Notes under the pieces: generated by a model
Database searches by the model: none
Told to the model about the DNA's origin: nothing
What the model saw: the letters and a program-made list of their open reading frames with translations, nothing else
In this document: one piece after another, positions 1-8,421 of the stretch
How the letters are laid out: the number at the start of each line of letters is the position of its first letter
How positions within the stretch are numbered: position 1 is the first letter of the stretch
Program-made: the position numbers and the translations under genes
From: JAPPOI01 sp028818055
Lineage (GTDB): Bacteria; Pseudomonadota; Alphaproteobacteria; Rhodobacterales; Rhodobacteraceae
DNA: 64,000 nucleotides
Direction of reading: 5' to 3'
NCBI GenBank assembly: GCA_965267405.1
Contig: OZ253954.1
Coordinates: 3,224,001 to 3,288,000, forward strand

Positions 1-2
1 TA

Positions 3-1082
3 CATGAACTCGTGGGCGAAAGCTTCAATGTCGGTTCGCCCGCGCAAGTTGGCGAAATCCTTTTCGAGCGAATGGGGCTTCCTGGCGGCAAGAAAGGCAA
101 AACCGGCAAATACTCGACGCCGGCAGATGTCCTTGAGGATCTGGCGACCGAGCACGAGATGCCCGGCAAAGTGCTCGATTGGCGCCAACTGCAAAAGTTG
201 AAATCAACCTATACAGATGCTCTGCAGGATCACATCAATCCGGACACCGGGCGGGTGCATACGTCGTATTCGATTGCCGGGGCTAACACCGGTCGATTGG
301 CCTCAACTGATCCGAACTTGCAGAACATTCCCGTCCGCACCGAGGACGGTCGGCGCATTCGTGAGGCCTTTGTCGCAACCGAAGGCCATACGCTTGTCAG
401 TTTGGACTACAGCCAGATCGAACTTCGCATTCTGGCCCACATCGCCGATATTGATGCGCTGAAGGAAGCATTCCGCGACGGTCAGGATATTCATGCCGCG
501 ACTGCCTCAGAAATGTTCAATGTTCCACTGGAGGAGATGACTCCAGAAGTCCGGCGTCAGGCAAAGGCTATCAACTTCGGTGTGATCTACGGAATTTCCG
601 GTTTTGGGCTTGCGCGCAATCTGCGCATTCCACGCGACGAGGCCCAAGGGTTCATTGATCGTTACTTCGAACGGTTCCCGGGAATCCGAACCTATATGGA
701 TGACACCGTGGCCTTCGCGAAAGAACACGGTCATGTTCAGACGTTGTTCGGTCGCAAGATCAATACACCTGAAATCAACAACAAGGGTCCTCACGCCGGT
801 TTTGCGAAACGCGCGGCCATTAACGCGCCCATACAAGGCACAGCCGCTGACGTCATACGACGCGCCATGATCCGAATGCCTGCGGCTATCGAAAAGCTTC
901 CTGCAAAGATGTTGCTTCAGGTACATGATGAATTGTTGTTCGAAGTTGAAGATAAAGCCGTCGACGAGCTTATATCCACCGCGCGAGACGTCATGGAAAA
1001 CGCGGCGAATCCAGCCGTTCATCTTGATGTGCCCTTGGTCGTAGATGCCGGGCAGGGTGCCCACTGGGCAGAAGCGCATTGA
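3..1082 (+). CDS. polA: DNA polymerase I, C-terminal polymerase domain (5' end outside window)
   Basis: This is the 3' part of polA; the frame is open to the left edge, so only about 359 C-terminal residues are visible. DNA polymerase I fills gaps during excision repair and replaces RNA primers on the lagging strand. The family-A motifs are all present in order: motif A DYSQIELR (near 405-428), motif B RRQAKAINFGVIYG (near 554-595) and motif C QVHDELLFEV (near 918-947). The Asp of motif A and the Asp-Glu pair of motif C are the metal-binding catalytic residues. The 5'-nuclease and 3'-5' exonuclease-like domains would lie to the left. No terminator is obvious after the stop; an ACT-domain gene follows 84 bp later on the same strand. 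Confidence 0.97.
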   Translation, partial: HELVGESFNVGSPAQVGEILFERMGLPGGKKGKTGKYSTPADVLEDLATEHEMPGKVLDWRQLQKLKSTYTDALQDHINPDTGRVHTSYSIAGANTGRLASTDPNLQNIPVRTEDGRRIREAFVATEGHTLVSLDYSQIELRILAHIADIDALKEAFRDGQDIHAATASEMFNVPLEEMTPEVRRQAKAINFGVIYGISGFGLARNLRIPRDEAQGFIDRYFERFPGIRTYMDDTVAFAKEHGHVQTLFGRKINTPEINNKGPHAGFAKRAAINAPIQGTAADVIRRAMIRMPAAIEKLPAKMLLQVHDELLFEVEDKAVDELISTARDVMENAANPAVHLDVPLVVDAGQGAHWAEAH

Positions 1083-1166
1083 TTTCAAACGTTATTTTCG
1101 GGTCCCAATTTCCTTAATTTTGCCACGGGTCACGGGTATGAGTTCGGAAAAACAAATGGCCTTTCG

Positions 1167-1598
1167 ATGAACGAGCAAGCGAAAGCATCTACAGACTTAA
1201 CCGAATTGGTCGCCGGGCTGACACCTGTCCTTCAGCCGGGGACTTTTGTCTTTTGTTCCGTCTTTTACAACGCCGACGCCGCCGAAGCGATTTCCGTCAG
1301 TATCGGGACAATTCGCGAAGACGAGGGGATGTCTCTGATCTTGCCGCGTACTGAAGCGGTTAGGTTGGGGTTGGTGTTCGATGCAACATTCCGGCAAATA
1401 ACATTGATGGTAAATTCGTCGCTTGAAGCCATCGGTCTGACAGCCTCTGTTTCCAGCGCACTGGCCCGGGAAGGGATCGCAGCGAACGTCGTTGCGGGAA
1501 CCAATCATGATCATATTTTTGTCCCGACGCGCCGCGCTGAAGACGCTGTCAACGTACTCCGAGAACTTCAGGCCGACGCACAGGCTCATTTAGCTTAA
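1167..1598 (+). CDS. ACT domain-containing protein
   Basis: A 143-residue protein that I read as a pair of small ACT-like folds of the kind found in stand-alone proteobacterial ACT proteins. Such domains usually bind amino acids or other small ligands and act as regulators; there is no catalytic domain here. The visible cues are the N-terminal stretch PGTFVFCSVF and the C-terminal half with GLTASVSSALAREGI and a following DHIFVPTRRAEDAVNVL, a typical beta-alpha-beta pattern. The ATG at 1167 is preceded by only weak ribosome-binding sequence. The gene sits between polA and purL on the same strand and may be transcribed with either. The ligand cannot be told from sequence; the domain call is from recalled family resemblance. 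Confidence 0.75.
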   Translation: MNEQAKASTDLTELVAGLTPVLQPGTFVFCSVFYNADAAEAISVSIGTIREDEGMSLILPRTEAVRLGLVFDATFRQITLMVNSSLEAIGLTASVSSALAREGIAANVVAGTNHDHIFVPTRRAEDAVNVLRELQADAQAHLA

Positions 1599-1675
1599 AA
1601 ATTCGCGTATTCGGTCTTTCACGCAAGACCTCTCCGTTCTAAAAGCCCCTCGAGCAGACACGTGAAGGGGCACCC

Positions 1676-3835
1676 ATGGCCGAACCAGCCATTACCGATG
1701 ATCTGATCGCTGCGCATGGGATCACGGGCGACGAATACCAACGCATTCTTGAAATCATGGGGCGTGAGCCGACGTTCACGGAACTCGGCATTTTCTCGGC
1801 AATGTGGAACGAGCATTGCTCGTACAAATCTTCCAAAAAATGGCTACGCACGCTCCCAACTGAAGGCGATCAGGTGATCTGCGGTCCGGGTGAGAATGCC
1901 GGAATCGTAGACATCGGAGACGGCCAGGCAGTGGTGTTCAAAATGGAGAGCCACAACCACCCAAGCTACATCGAACCCTATCAAGGTGCGGCAACTGGCG
2001 TTGGTGGTATTCTGCGCGACGTTTTCACGATGGGCGCACGGCCCATCGCAGCCATGAATTCGCTTTCATTCGGTGAAGTGACACACCCCAAGACCAAACG
2101 CCTCGTGTCGGGCGTGGTTGAGGGCATCGGTGGCTATGGCAATCCGTTTGGTGTGCCAACCATCGGGGGCGAAGTTCGGTTCCACAAAGCTTACAACGGC
2201 AACTGCCTGGTTAATGCGTTCGCCGCAGGCTTGGTGGACAATGACAAGATCTTCTATTCGGCTGCATCAGGTATCGGAATGCCGGTCGTCTACCTTGGTG
2301 CAAAGACAGGCCGCGATGGCGTGGGCGGTGCAACGATGGCGTCCGCAGAATTTGACGACACCATCGAGGAGAAGCGGCCAACCGTCCAAGTTGGCGACCC
2401 CTTTACCGAAAAGCGACTTTTGGAGGCCTGCCTGGAATTGATGGCATCGGGCGCAGTGATTTCGATTCAAGACATGGGCGCCGCTGGCCTGACCTGTTCG
2501 GCGGTCGAAATGGGGGATAAAGGCAAGCTTGGCATTCAGCTGAACCTCGACCAGGTGCCAGTCCGCGAAGACGCAATGACGGCATACGAGATGATGCTGT
2601 CTGAAAGCCAAGAGCGGATGCTCATGGTTCTGAAGCCCGAGAAAGAAGCCGAAGCCAAAGCCATTTTCGAAAAGTGGGATCTGGATTTCGCAATTGTGGG
2701 CGAGACAATCGCCGAAGATCGCTTCCTGATCATCCACGGCAATGAGACCAAAGCTGACCTGCCGCTGTCCAAATTGGCGTCAACCGCTCCGGAATACGAC
2801 CGCCCGTGGGTTGAAACACCCGCCGTGACAGGAACATTTGAGACCCCAGCGATCGATCCAATCGATGGATTGAAAGCCATCATCGGTTCGCCGAATTACG
2901 CTCGCAAACATTGGGTCTGGGAACAGTACGACAGCCAGGTAATGGCCGATACAGTTCGGGGATCTGGCCTTGGAGCGGGCGTGGTGCGCGTCCATGGCAC
3001 AGACAAAATGCTTGCTTTTACGTCCGACGTTACACCGCGCTACGTCAAGGCAAACCCCGTTGAAGGCGGCAAGCAGGCGGTGGCCGAGGCATATCGCAAT
3101 CTCTGCGCCGTCGGCGCGACACCCTTGGCGACGACCGACAATCTGAACTTCGGAAATCCCGAAAAGCCAGAAATAATGGGACAGTTTGTCGGCGCGATCA
3201 AAGGCATTGGGCAGGCCTGCTCGGCATTGAATGTACCGATCGTTTCCGGAAACGTCAGCCTTTACAATGAAACTGACGGACAGGCGATCCTACCGACCCC
3301 GACCATCGGTGCCGTTGGCTTGATCGAACGCTCGGAACATCTGATCTCGGGCCTGCCAGCCGAAGGCGATCTGGCGGTTTTGATCGGCGGGCAGGGGACG
3401 CATCTTGGCCAATCCGCACTTCTGGCCGAGGCTGCCAACATGGAAGTCGGGGATGCGCCAGAGGTTGATTTGCAGCTGGAACGGCAAAATGGTGAGTTCG
3501 TCCTTGCGTCGCGTGACAATATCTCGGCGGCCACGGATCTCAGCGACGGTGGCCTTGCGCTTGCTGCGTTCGAATTGGCGGAAGCTGCCGAAATGGGAGT
3601 CACTCTGAATATCGACAACCTCGAAGGTTTGTTTGGAGAAGATCAGGCGCGGTATCTGGTGGCCTGTTCGCCCGATAGTCTCAGCGCGTTAGAAACGTCG
3701 GCCATGGCCAAAGGCGTGCTTTTGTCAGTTGTTGGCACATTCGGCGGTGACACTGTTCAGTTCGGTGCTCATTCAGCGAGCCTTGCGTCACTATCTGAAT
3801 TGTTCCGGACAAGTTTCGCTGAAAAAGTGGCATGA
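1676..3835 (+). CDS. purL: Phosphoribosylformylglycinamidine synthase subunit PurL
   Basis: Synthetase subunit of FGAM synthase, step four of de novo purine synthesis: ATP-dependent conversion of FGAR to FGAM with ammonia supplied by PurQ. At 719 residues it is the small type that works with separate PurS and PurQ, neither of which is in the window. Conserved features include [20 protein letters not shown] in the first half and an AIR-synthase-like repeat in the second half ([19 protein letters not shown] region). The ATG is preceded by GAAGGGG. Its TGA overlaps the ATG of the following CAT-like remnant by four bases (ATGA), which suggests the lost gene was once translationally coupled to purL. 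Confidence 0.97.
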   Translation: MAEPAITDDLIAAHGITGDEYQRILEIMGREPTFTELGIFSAMWNEHCSYKSSKKWLRTLPTEGDQVICGPGENAGIVDIGDGQAVVFKMESHNHPSYIEPYQGAATGVGGILRDVFTMGARPIAAMNSLSFGEVTHPKTKRLVSGVVEGIGGYGNPFGVPTIGGEVRFHKAYNGNCLVNAFAAGLVDNDKIFYSAASGIGMPVVYLGAKTGRDGVGGATMASAEFDDTIEEKRPTVQVGDPFTEKRLLEACLELMASGAVISIQDMGAAGLTCSAVEMGDKGKLGIQLNLDQVPVREDAMTAYEMMLSESQERMLMVLKPEKEAEAKAIFEKWDLDFAIVGETIAEDRFLIIHGNETKADLPLSKLASTAPEYDRPWVETPAVTGTFETPAIDPIDGLKAIIGSPNYARKHWVWEQYDSQVMADTVRGSGLGAGVVRVHGTDKMLAFTSDVTPRYVKANPVEGGKQAVAEAYRNLCAVGATPLATTDNLNFGNPEKPEIMGQFVGAIKGIGQACSALNVPIVSGNVSLYNETDGQAILPTPTIGAVGLIERSEHLISGLPAEGDLAVLIGGQGTHLGQSALLAEAANMEVGDAPEVDLQLERQNGEFVLASRDNISAATDLSDGGLALAAFELAEAAEMGVTLNIDNLEGLFGEDQARYLVACSPDSLSALETSAMAKGVLLSVVGTFGGDTVQFGAHSASLASLSELFRTSFAEKVA

Positions 3836-4043
3836 CCTCGCGCGTCATAGATCGCGCAACTTGGACCGGCGAAGCTCAATTCGGGCTATTTCGTACATTC
3901 GAAAAGCCACACTGGGAATGATTGTCCCAAAGGGCGACGGCTTCAACATGGCAATGGCCATTCAAGTGCATCATGCACTCGTCGATGGGCGTCAGATTGG
4001 CGCGTTCTTCCAGTCAGTTCAGGAAGCGTTCGACAGCCTTTAG
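3832..4043 (+). pseudogene. CatA-like chloramphenicol/O-acetyltransferase remnant with internal deletion and frameshift
   Basis: The region keeps the two ends of a chloramphenicol-acetyltransferase-family gene. From the ATG at 3832 frame 1 encodes 29 residues ([17 protein letters not shown]... ending at a TGA at 3919-3921) resembling the CAT N-terminus with its Trp and the xxHF/xxQF element. From about 3918, in frame 3, 41 residues resemble the CAT C-terminus, including the active-site motif HHALVDG (family HHxxxDG, catalytic His first or second) and a matching QxVQEAF helix before the stop at 4041-4043. Intact family members have about 210 residues, so roughly 140 are missing and the halves are out of frame. 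No trimeric active enzyme could be made. Whether the 41-residue ATG ORF at 3918 is translated is unknown. Confidence 0.8.
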
Positions 4044-4250
4044 AAGAGCGTCTGGCAAAGATACCTTGTAGTAGCAAGGAAACTTAAATCGATGACAAAA
4101 ACTGGCGGCTTCATTGGCCATTAGTTTTTCATTCGTTTTTCTGCCGTTCTCTGTGATTTGACCCCGAATTTTCTGACCGACTCCAAGGCCCTGTCTTGCG
4201 AAAAAGGCGCGTCGCGCATAGTTTTGAGTGGAAACAGGAGACCGCCCAAA

Positions 4251-4487
4251 ATGCCGATGCAGGCCCATGAAATTGAGACGCTTTTGCGTGAATCCTTTCC
4301 CGACGCCACGATCCAGGTTGGTGGCGATGATGGGGTGCATATGTCCGCTTTGGTCGTTGACGAAAGCTTTCGTGGAATGAACCGCGTGCAACAACAGCGT
4401 GCTGTCTATGCCGCGCTAAAAGGCAAGATGGATGGCCCGGATGGCGAGCTGCATGCGCTGGCCCTTACGACACGCGCACCAGACTGA
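4251..4487 (+). CDS. BolA family protein
   Basis: A 78-residue BolA-fold protein. BolA proteins form [2Fe-2S]-bridged heterodimers with monothiol glutaredoxins and take part in Fe-S trafficking and iron sensing. The family pattern FRGMNRVQQQRAVYAALK followed by a C-terminal HALALTT is clear. The start is the ATG at 4251, preceded by ACAGGAG about 11 bp upstream; a longer frame upstream has no better ribosome-binding site. The gene lies 108 bp before a CGFS glutaredoxin, the classic partner, which supports function as a pair. It could be the IbaG/YrbA or the BolA2-like branch; the sequence is too short for me to place it with certainty. Confidence 0.92.
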   Translation: MPMQAHEIETLLRESFPDATIQVGGDDGVHMSALVVDESFRGMNRVQQQRAVYAALKGKMDGPDGELHALALTTRAPD

Positions 4488-4595
4488 AGTGACCAAACAC
4501 AACGCCAGACCAAGGTTCAGACACCGCCATCAGGCTCTGGCAATCATCCCTCAATGGCACTATGTGACAGCAAGACCGATTACAGGAGCTTTGCG

Positions 4596-4955
4596 ATGAG
4601 CGCTCAGGAACAGATTACTGAAGCAGTAACAAGCAATGACGTTGTTCTCTTCATGAAGGGCACAAAATCAATGCCACAGTGCGGCTTTTCCAGCCGTGTG
4701 GCAGGTGTGCTGAATTTCATGGGCGTAGATTTCGCCGATGTGAACGTACTTGCGGATGACGAAATTCGGCAAGGGATCAAAGACTTCTCGGATTGGCCGA
4801 CCATTCCACAGCTTTATGTGAAGGGTGAATTCATCGGTGGCTGTGATATCATCACCGAGATGACCTTGTCCGGTGAATTGGATCAGCTGTTCGAAGACAA
4901 GGGCATTACCTTTGACAAGGAAGCTGCAGATAAAATCCGCGAACACAACGCCTGA
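4596..4955 (+). CDS. grxD: Monothiol glutaredoxin, Grx4 type
   Basis: A 119-residue CGFS-type monothiol glutaredoxin. These proteins bind a [2Fe-2S] cluster with glutathione and pass it on, rather than acting as thiol reductases. The active-site motif CGFSSRV occurs near residue 28, the cis-Pro loop is DWPTIPQLY and the glutathione-binding GGCDI element follows. The ATG at 4596 has CAGGAG nine bases upstream; an upstream in-frame ATG at 4554 lacks this. Together with the preceding BolA gene it forms a standard Fe-S trafficking pair. A strong bidirectional terminator follows. Confidence 0.96.
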   Translation: MSAQEQITEAVTSNDVVLFMKGTKSMPQCGFSSRVAGVLNFMGVDFADVNVLADDEIRQGIKDFSDWPTIPQLYVKGEFIGGCDIITEMTLSGELDQLFEDKGITFDKEAADKIREHNA

Positions 4956-4976
4956 TACTGGCAAACAGCTATAAAA

Positions 4977-5002
4977 AAAGGCCACCCGATTGGGTGGCCT
5001 TT
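4977..5002. terminator. Bidirectional intrinsic terminator between grxD and rplI
   Basis: A perfect 11-bp inverted repeat AAAGGCCACCC / GGGTGGCCTTT with a 4-base GATT loop. It is preceded by an A-run (4973-4979) and followed by a T-run, so it can stop transcription of grxD from the left and of rpsF-rpsR-rplI from the right. Confidence 0.92.
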
Positions 5003-5021
5003 TGCATTCTTCGGCGAAAAC

Positions 5022-5699
5022 TTAGTTGTCTTCGTCTTCGGCTGCTTCTTCGGCATCGTCCGAAGCTTCTTCTGCTTCAGCGTCTGCTTCTTCAGGAGCG
5101 TCGACCTCGGTCTCTTCACCAAGGGTCTCAAGCTCGTCCAGCTCGGCCGCGCCGATCTCGTCAAAGAGTTCGGCGATTTCGATCTCAGCCTGTGCTTCTT
5201 CTTCCGCAGCCTGCTCAGCGATATTGATGCCTTGGGCCTGAAGTTCAGCTTCTTCTGTCGAACGCGCGACGTTCAACTCGATCGAGGCTTCGACTTCGGG
5301 GTGCAGTGTCACCATAACAGTGTGAACGCCCAGCTCCTTGATCGGAGCAGTCAGGGCAACCTGCCGCTTATCAACGGTGAAACCAGCTTCAGTTGCAGCT
5401 TCTGCGGCGTCACGAGGTGTTACCGAACCATAAAGAGAGCCAGCATCAGATGCCTGACGAATCACAATGAACTGTTCACCGTTCAACTTGTCAGCCAGCG
5501 CCGAAGCCTCTTTCTTGGATTCAAGGTTACGCGCTTCGAGCTGAGCTTTCTCAGATTCAAACTGCTTGATGTTTGCGTCCGAGGCCCACAGAGCCTTCTT
5601 CTGTGGCAGCAAGTAGTTGCGTGCATAGCCGTCTTTGACGGTGACAACGTCACCCATCTGGCCCAGCTTGGCGACGCGTTCCAAAAGGATCACTTCCAT
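5022..5699 (-). CDS. rplI: 50S ribosomal protein L9 with acidic C-terminal tail
   Basis: Large-subunit protein L9, which binds 23S rRNA and reaches across to limit frameshifting. The N-terminal domain begins [16 protein letters not shown] and carries [13 protein letters not shown], both diagnostic. The protein is 225 residues, longer than the usual 150 or so, because of a roughly 70-residue tail after the C-terminal domain that is almost all Glu, Asp and Ala. Such tails are common in Rhodobacteraceae L9. It is last in the rpsF-rpsR-rplI operon, 11 bp after rpsR, and ends next to the shared terminator. Confidence 0.97.
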   Translation of the reverse strand: MEVILLERVAKLGQMGDVVTVKDGYARNYLLPQKKALWASDANIKQFESEKAQLEARNLESKKEASALADKLNGEQFIVIRQASDAGSLYGSVTPRDAAEAATEAGFTVDKRQVALTAPIKELGVHTVMVTLHPEVEASIELNVARSTEEAELQAQGINIAEQAAEEEAQAEIEIAELFDEIGAAELDELETLGEETEVDAPEEADAEAEEASDDAEEAAEDEDN

Positions 5700-5710
5700 A
5701 ACAGTTCTCC

Positions 5711-5938
5711 TTACTTCACAGCGTATGGCAGAAGAGCGAGGAAACGGGCGCGCTTGATTGCGCGGGCCAGTTCACGCTGTTTCTTAGCCGACACGGCGGT
5801 GATGCGGGACGGAACGATTTTGCCGCGCTCGGAAATGTACCGCTGCAGCAACTTCGTATCTTTGTAATCGATCTTCGGCGCGTTTTCACCCGAGAAAGGG
5901 CAAACTTTGCGACGGCGGAAAAATGGTTTAGATGCCAT
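5711..5938 (-). CDS. rpsR: 30S ribosomal protein S18
   Basis: A 75-residue S18, which pairs with S6 on the platform of the small subunit. The basic C-terminal body ([16 protein letters not shown] followed by [15 protein letters not shown]) is the standard S18 fold. The N-terminus [15 protein letters not shown] is also typical. It lies 16 bp after rpsF and 11 bp before rplI, so the three are one operon. The S6:S18 dimer is the known repressor of this operon in other bacteria, and a matching RNA element is visible upstream of rpsF. Confidence 0.98.
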   Translation of the reverse strand: MASKPFFRRRKVCPFSGENAPKIDYKDTKLLQRYISERGKIVPSRITAVSAKKQRELARAIKRARFLALLPYAVK

Positions 5939-5954
5939 AGCTTATCGTCCTTTC

Positions 5955-6308
5955 TTAACGGCGTTCGCGGCGTGATTCACGCTCTTCAGACTTGCGCATC
6001 TGGATGCTTGGACCTTCTTCGTGATCTTCGACTTTGATGGTGAGAACACGCATCACGTCTTCATGAAGGCGCATCAGACGCTCCATTTCCTGCACGGCTG
6101 GTGCAGGTGAGTCCGTCTTCAGCAGGGCGTAGTGGCCCTTGCGGTTTTTGTTGATTTTGTAGGCCATAGTTTTGACGCCCCAGTATTCGCTATCAACGAC
6201 TTTTCCGCCGTTGTCAGTCAAAACTGCGCCAAAATGTTCGACGAGGCCTTCTGCCTGCGCGTTGGAAAGGTCCTGACGCGCAATCATAACATGCTCATAA
6301 AACGGCAT
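5955..6308 (-). CDS. rpsF: 30S ribosomal protein S6
   Basis: A 117-residue S6, the binding partner of S18. It starts MPFYEHVMIARQDLS and contains WGVKTMAYKINKNRKGHY, a diagnostic stretch, with a short charged C-terminal extension (REERRERR-like) common in alphaproteobacteria. It is first gene of the rpsF-rpsR-rplI operon. The 5' leader is about 170 bp to the divergent gene and contains a hairpin with a CCG-bearing bulge (6385-6412) that fits the S6:S18 autoregulatory element. Confidence 0.98.
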   Translation of the reverse strand: MPFYEHVMIARQDLSNAQAEGLVEHFGAVLTDNGGKVVDSEYWGVKTMAYKINKNRKGHYALLKTDSPAPAVQEMERLMRLHEDVMRVLTIKVEDHEEGPSIQMRKSEERESRRERR

Positions 6309-6384
6309 GTGAACTCCAATTTTTCAGGGCGCACTTCAAAGGACGGGCATTCTGGTCCACCACTCCCATCCACGAGAGGCTGCG

Positions 6385-6412
6385 CCGGTCAAGCAATCTT
6401 GCGGCGGACCGG
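6385..6412 (-). promoter_or_regulatory. Candidate S6:S18-binding leader hairpin of the rpsF operon
   Basis: Read on the minus strand, the leader about 75 nt upstream of rpsF folds as CCGGT, a bulge CCGCCG, CAAG, loop ATTG, CTTG, ACCGG. The result is a two-part stem with a one-sided bulge that holds two CCG triplets. The known S6:S18 leader motif in many bacteria is a stem with a bulge carrying a conserved CCG that mimics the 16S rRNA binding site. The fold is visible in the sequence; the binding role is inferred from position and motif. Confidence 0.5.
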
Positions 6413-6511
6413 GGGCTTATACACCTCCACAGTCTTGATGCAAGCCCGACCTATTCCTGCCCATTTTGTCTCCTATCGATGTGTCATCTGAATTTCATAG
6501 GACTTGTTTTT

Positions 6512-7135
6512 ATGGCCATCCGAAGCGTCATGGACGTAGATGAGGACGCGCCAGCCCTTGAAATAGTCAATATGGCATGGGGCTTCCGGCTGCGTCCGGC
6601 GAATATGAAAGAGCAAACCTCGGATACTTTGACCGAGTGGGCGCTCACTTTCCTTGGAATTGTGCTGTTGCTCAGCGCTTTTGGCCAGTGGCTGCTGCCA
6701 GGGTCGCTCTACGGCTCAGATATGATTGCCATGAAGCTCATGCTGACAGCCGTATTGGGCGTTGGTGGTGGTGTGATCCTGTCGATCTCTGCACGCGGGT
6801 TCCGCCCGGAAGTTCAGGTTGATCGTCTGCGCCGCGAAATTCGCTTCGTTTCCCGCAACCCACGAGGCCGCGGAGAAATCTTGGCCACCGTGGACATCGA
6901 CAATGTCATCGGGGTCGGAATGACGAAGTCGATCGATGGGCCAGATTGTCATTGCCTGATTTACCTTCTGAACGGTCAAAAGCCGCTTCGTTTGGCATCA
7001 GGCTCAGAACGCGAGATCCGGACGGTTCGTTCCATGATGGACGATTACGTCACACCCGCAGCCGAACGTTTAGCTGAAAAGCTGAAATCCCGCGAAGGCA
7101 AAGCACCAAAATCTGGAGCAACGGCAGCGGCGTAG
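6512..7135 (+). CDS. Two-TM membrane protein of unknown function
   Basis: A 207-residue protein I do not recognise beyond a general alphaproteobacterial conserved hypothetical. Residues 1-40 are soluble, two hydrophobic segments follow (about 43-63, WALTFLGIVLLLSAFGQWLL, and about 72-92), then a roughly 110-residue cytoplasmic-looking region with a beta-rich pattern (VQVDRLRREIRFVSRN ... VIGVGMTKSI ... LIYLLNGQKPLRLASGS) and a charged Ala-rich tail. The tail region resembles small PH-like domains in spacing, but that is weak. I chose the ATG at 6512, which follows ATAGGACT; an in-frame ATG at 6479 is upstream. It is divergent from rpsF. Confidence 0.75.
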   Translation: MAIRSVMDVDEDAPALEIVNMAWGFRLRPANMKEQTSDTLTEWALTFLGIVLLLSAFGQWLLPGSLYGSDMIAMKLMLTAVLGVGGGVILSISARGFRPEVQVDRLRREIRFVSRNPRGRGEILATVDIDNVIGVGMTKSIDGPDCHCLIYLLNGQKPLRLASGSEREIRTVRSMMDDYVTPAAERLAEKLKSREGKAPKSGATAAA

Positions 7136-7181
7136 AGACGTCATCCTTGACCCCGCTTCTGTAACGTCATTGAGTGCCCGC

Positions 7182-8402
7182 ATGGCACTCGACATTGACT
7201 TTATCCGCTCACAATTCCCCGCGTTTCGCGAACCATCTTTGGCTGACCAGGCGTTCTTCGAGAACGCTGGAGGGTCATATCCCTGTCGCTTTGTTGTTGA
7301 TCGCCTTGCGCGGTTTTATCGCGAGCGGAAAGTGCAACCCTATGGACCATTCGACAGCAGTCGCGTTGGAGGCGAGGAGATGGACGAGGCGAGAACGCGC
7401 TTGTCCAAGATGCTTGGCGTGCACGAAGATGAACTGAGCTTTGGACCCTCAACCACACAAAACGTCTATGTCCTTGCCAACGCTTTTCGCGAATACCTTT
7501 CGGAAGGCGACGCAATTGTCGTCACCAACCAAGATCACGAGGCAAACTCCGGAGCTTGGCGCCGGCTTTCGGACGCGGGCATTGAAGTAAGAGAATGGCA
7601 GATTGATCCTGACACAGGACACCTGGACCTAAGCGCGCTGGGTGGCTTGCTCGAAGGTGCAAAGCTGCTGTGCTTTCCGCATTGCTCGAACGTGATTGGT
7701 GAGATCAACGATGTTTCGGCGATTTCGCAGATTGCGCACGACGCCGGGGCGGTGGTTTGTGTTGATGGGGTAAGTTACGCACCGCATGGATTTCCGAATG
7801 TCGATAAACTGGGCGCCGATATTTACCTGTTCAGCGCTTATAAAACATATGGCCCACACCAAGGCATCATGGTCGTGCGCCGCGTTCTGGCCGAAGCGCT
7901 GCCAAATCAAGCGCACTACTTTAATGCGGGCACGCTTTACAAGAAATTCACACCAGCCGGTCCTGACCACGCCCAGGTAGCCGCCTGTGCTGGGATGGCC
8001 GACTATGTAGATGCGCTTTATGCATCGCTTGATCTGTCTCACGTCGGCGCGTCGGAACGAGCGGAGGTTGTGCACGACGCGATGCGCACGCGCGAAGTCG
8101 AGCTGATGCAGCCGCTGTTGGAATTCCTACGATCCCGAAACGATGTGCGCATGCTTGGACCAGCTACGGCCGAAACACGCGCGCCGACCGTTGCGATCCA
8201 CCATAGTCGATCGGCCGAACATCTGGCCGCCGAGCTGGCGCCGCATAACGTCAATGTCTGTGGCGGTGATTTCTACGCAGTTCGACCTCTCGAGGCGTCG
8301 GGCATCGATCCTGCGCATGGCGTCTTACGCATGAGCTTCACACACTACACGACACGTGAAGAGGTTGACCGTCTGATTGCAGCGCTAGATCACGTCTTGT
8401 GA
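7182..8402 (+). CDS. Class V aminotransferase family PLP enzyme (cysteine-desulfurase-like)
   Basis: A 406-residue fold-type I PLP enzyme of the class V aminotransferase group, as in cysteine desulfurases and isopenicillin-N-epimerase-like proteins. The PLP lysine lies in LFSAYKTYGPHQG (near residue 223), the cofactor Asp in VCVDGVSYAPHG, and the early FFENAGGSYPC and TTQNVYVLANAF segments match phosphate-binding regions. It is not IscS or SufS: the usual active-site Cys loop is not evident, and no suf or isc genes are near. The ATG at 7182 is preferred over a TTG twelve bases upstream. The next gene, photolyase, starts 19 bp later, so the two may be cotranscribed. The substrate is unknown. 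Confidence 0.85.
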   Translation: MALDIDFIRSQFPAFREPSLADQAFFENAGGSYPCRFVVDRLARFYRERKVQPYGPFDSSRVGGEEMDEARTRLSKMLGVHEDELSFGPSTTQNVYVLANAFREYLSEGDAIVVTNQDHEANSGAWRRLSDAGIEVREWQIDPDTGHLDLSALGGLLEGAKLLCFPHCSNVIGEINDVSAISQIAHDAGAVVCVDGVSYAPHGFPNVDKLGADIYLFSAYKTYGPHQGIMVVRRVLAEALPNQAHYFNAGTLYKKFTPAGPDHAQVAACAGMADYVDALYASLDLSHVGASERAEVVHDAMRTREVELMQPLLEFLRSRNDVRMLGPATAETRAPTVAIHHSRSAEHLAAELAPHNVNVCGGDFYAVRPLEASGIDPAHGVLRMSFTHYTTREEVDRLIAALDHVL

Positions 8403-8421
8403 TCAACAAGAGGCAGCGACC

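Noticed and set aside
507..1088. 193-codon open frame antisense to polA
   Set aside because: It is a shadow of the polA coding strand; all polA motifs are intact on the plus strand.
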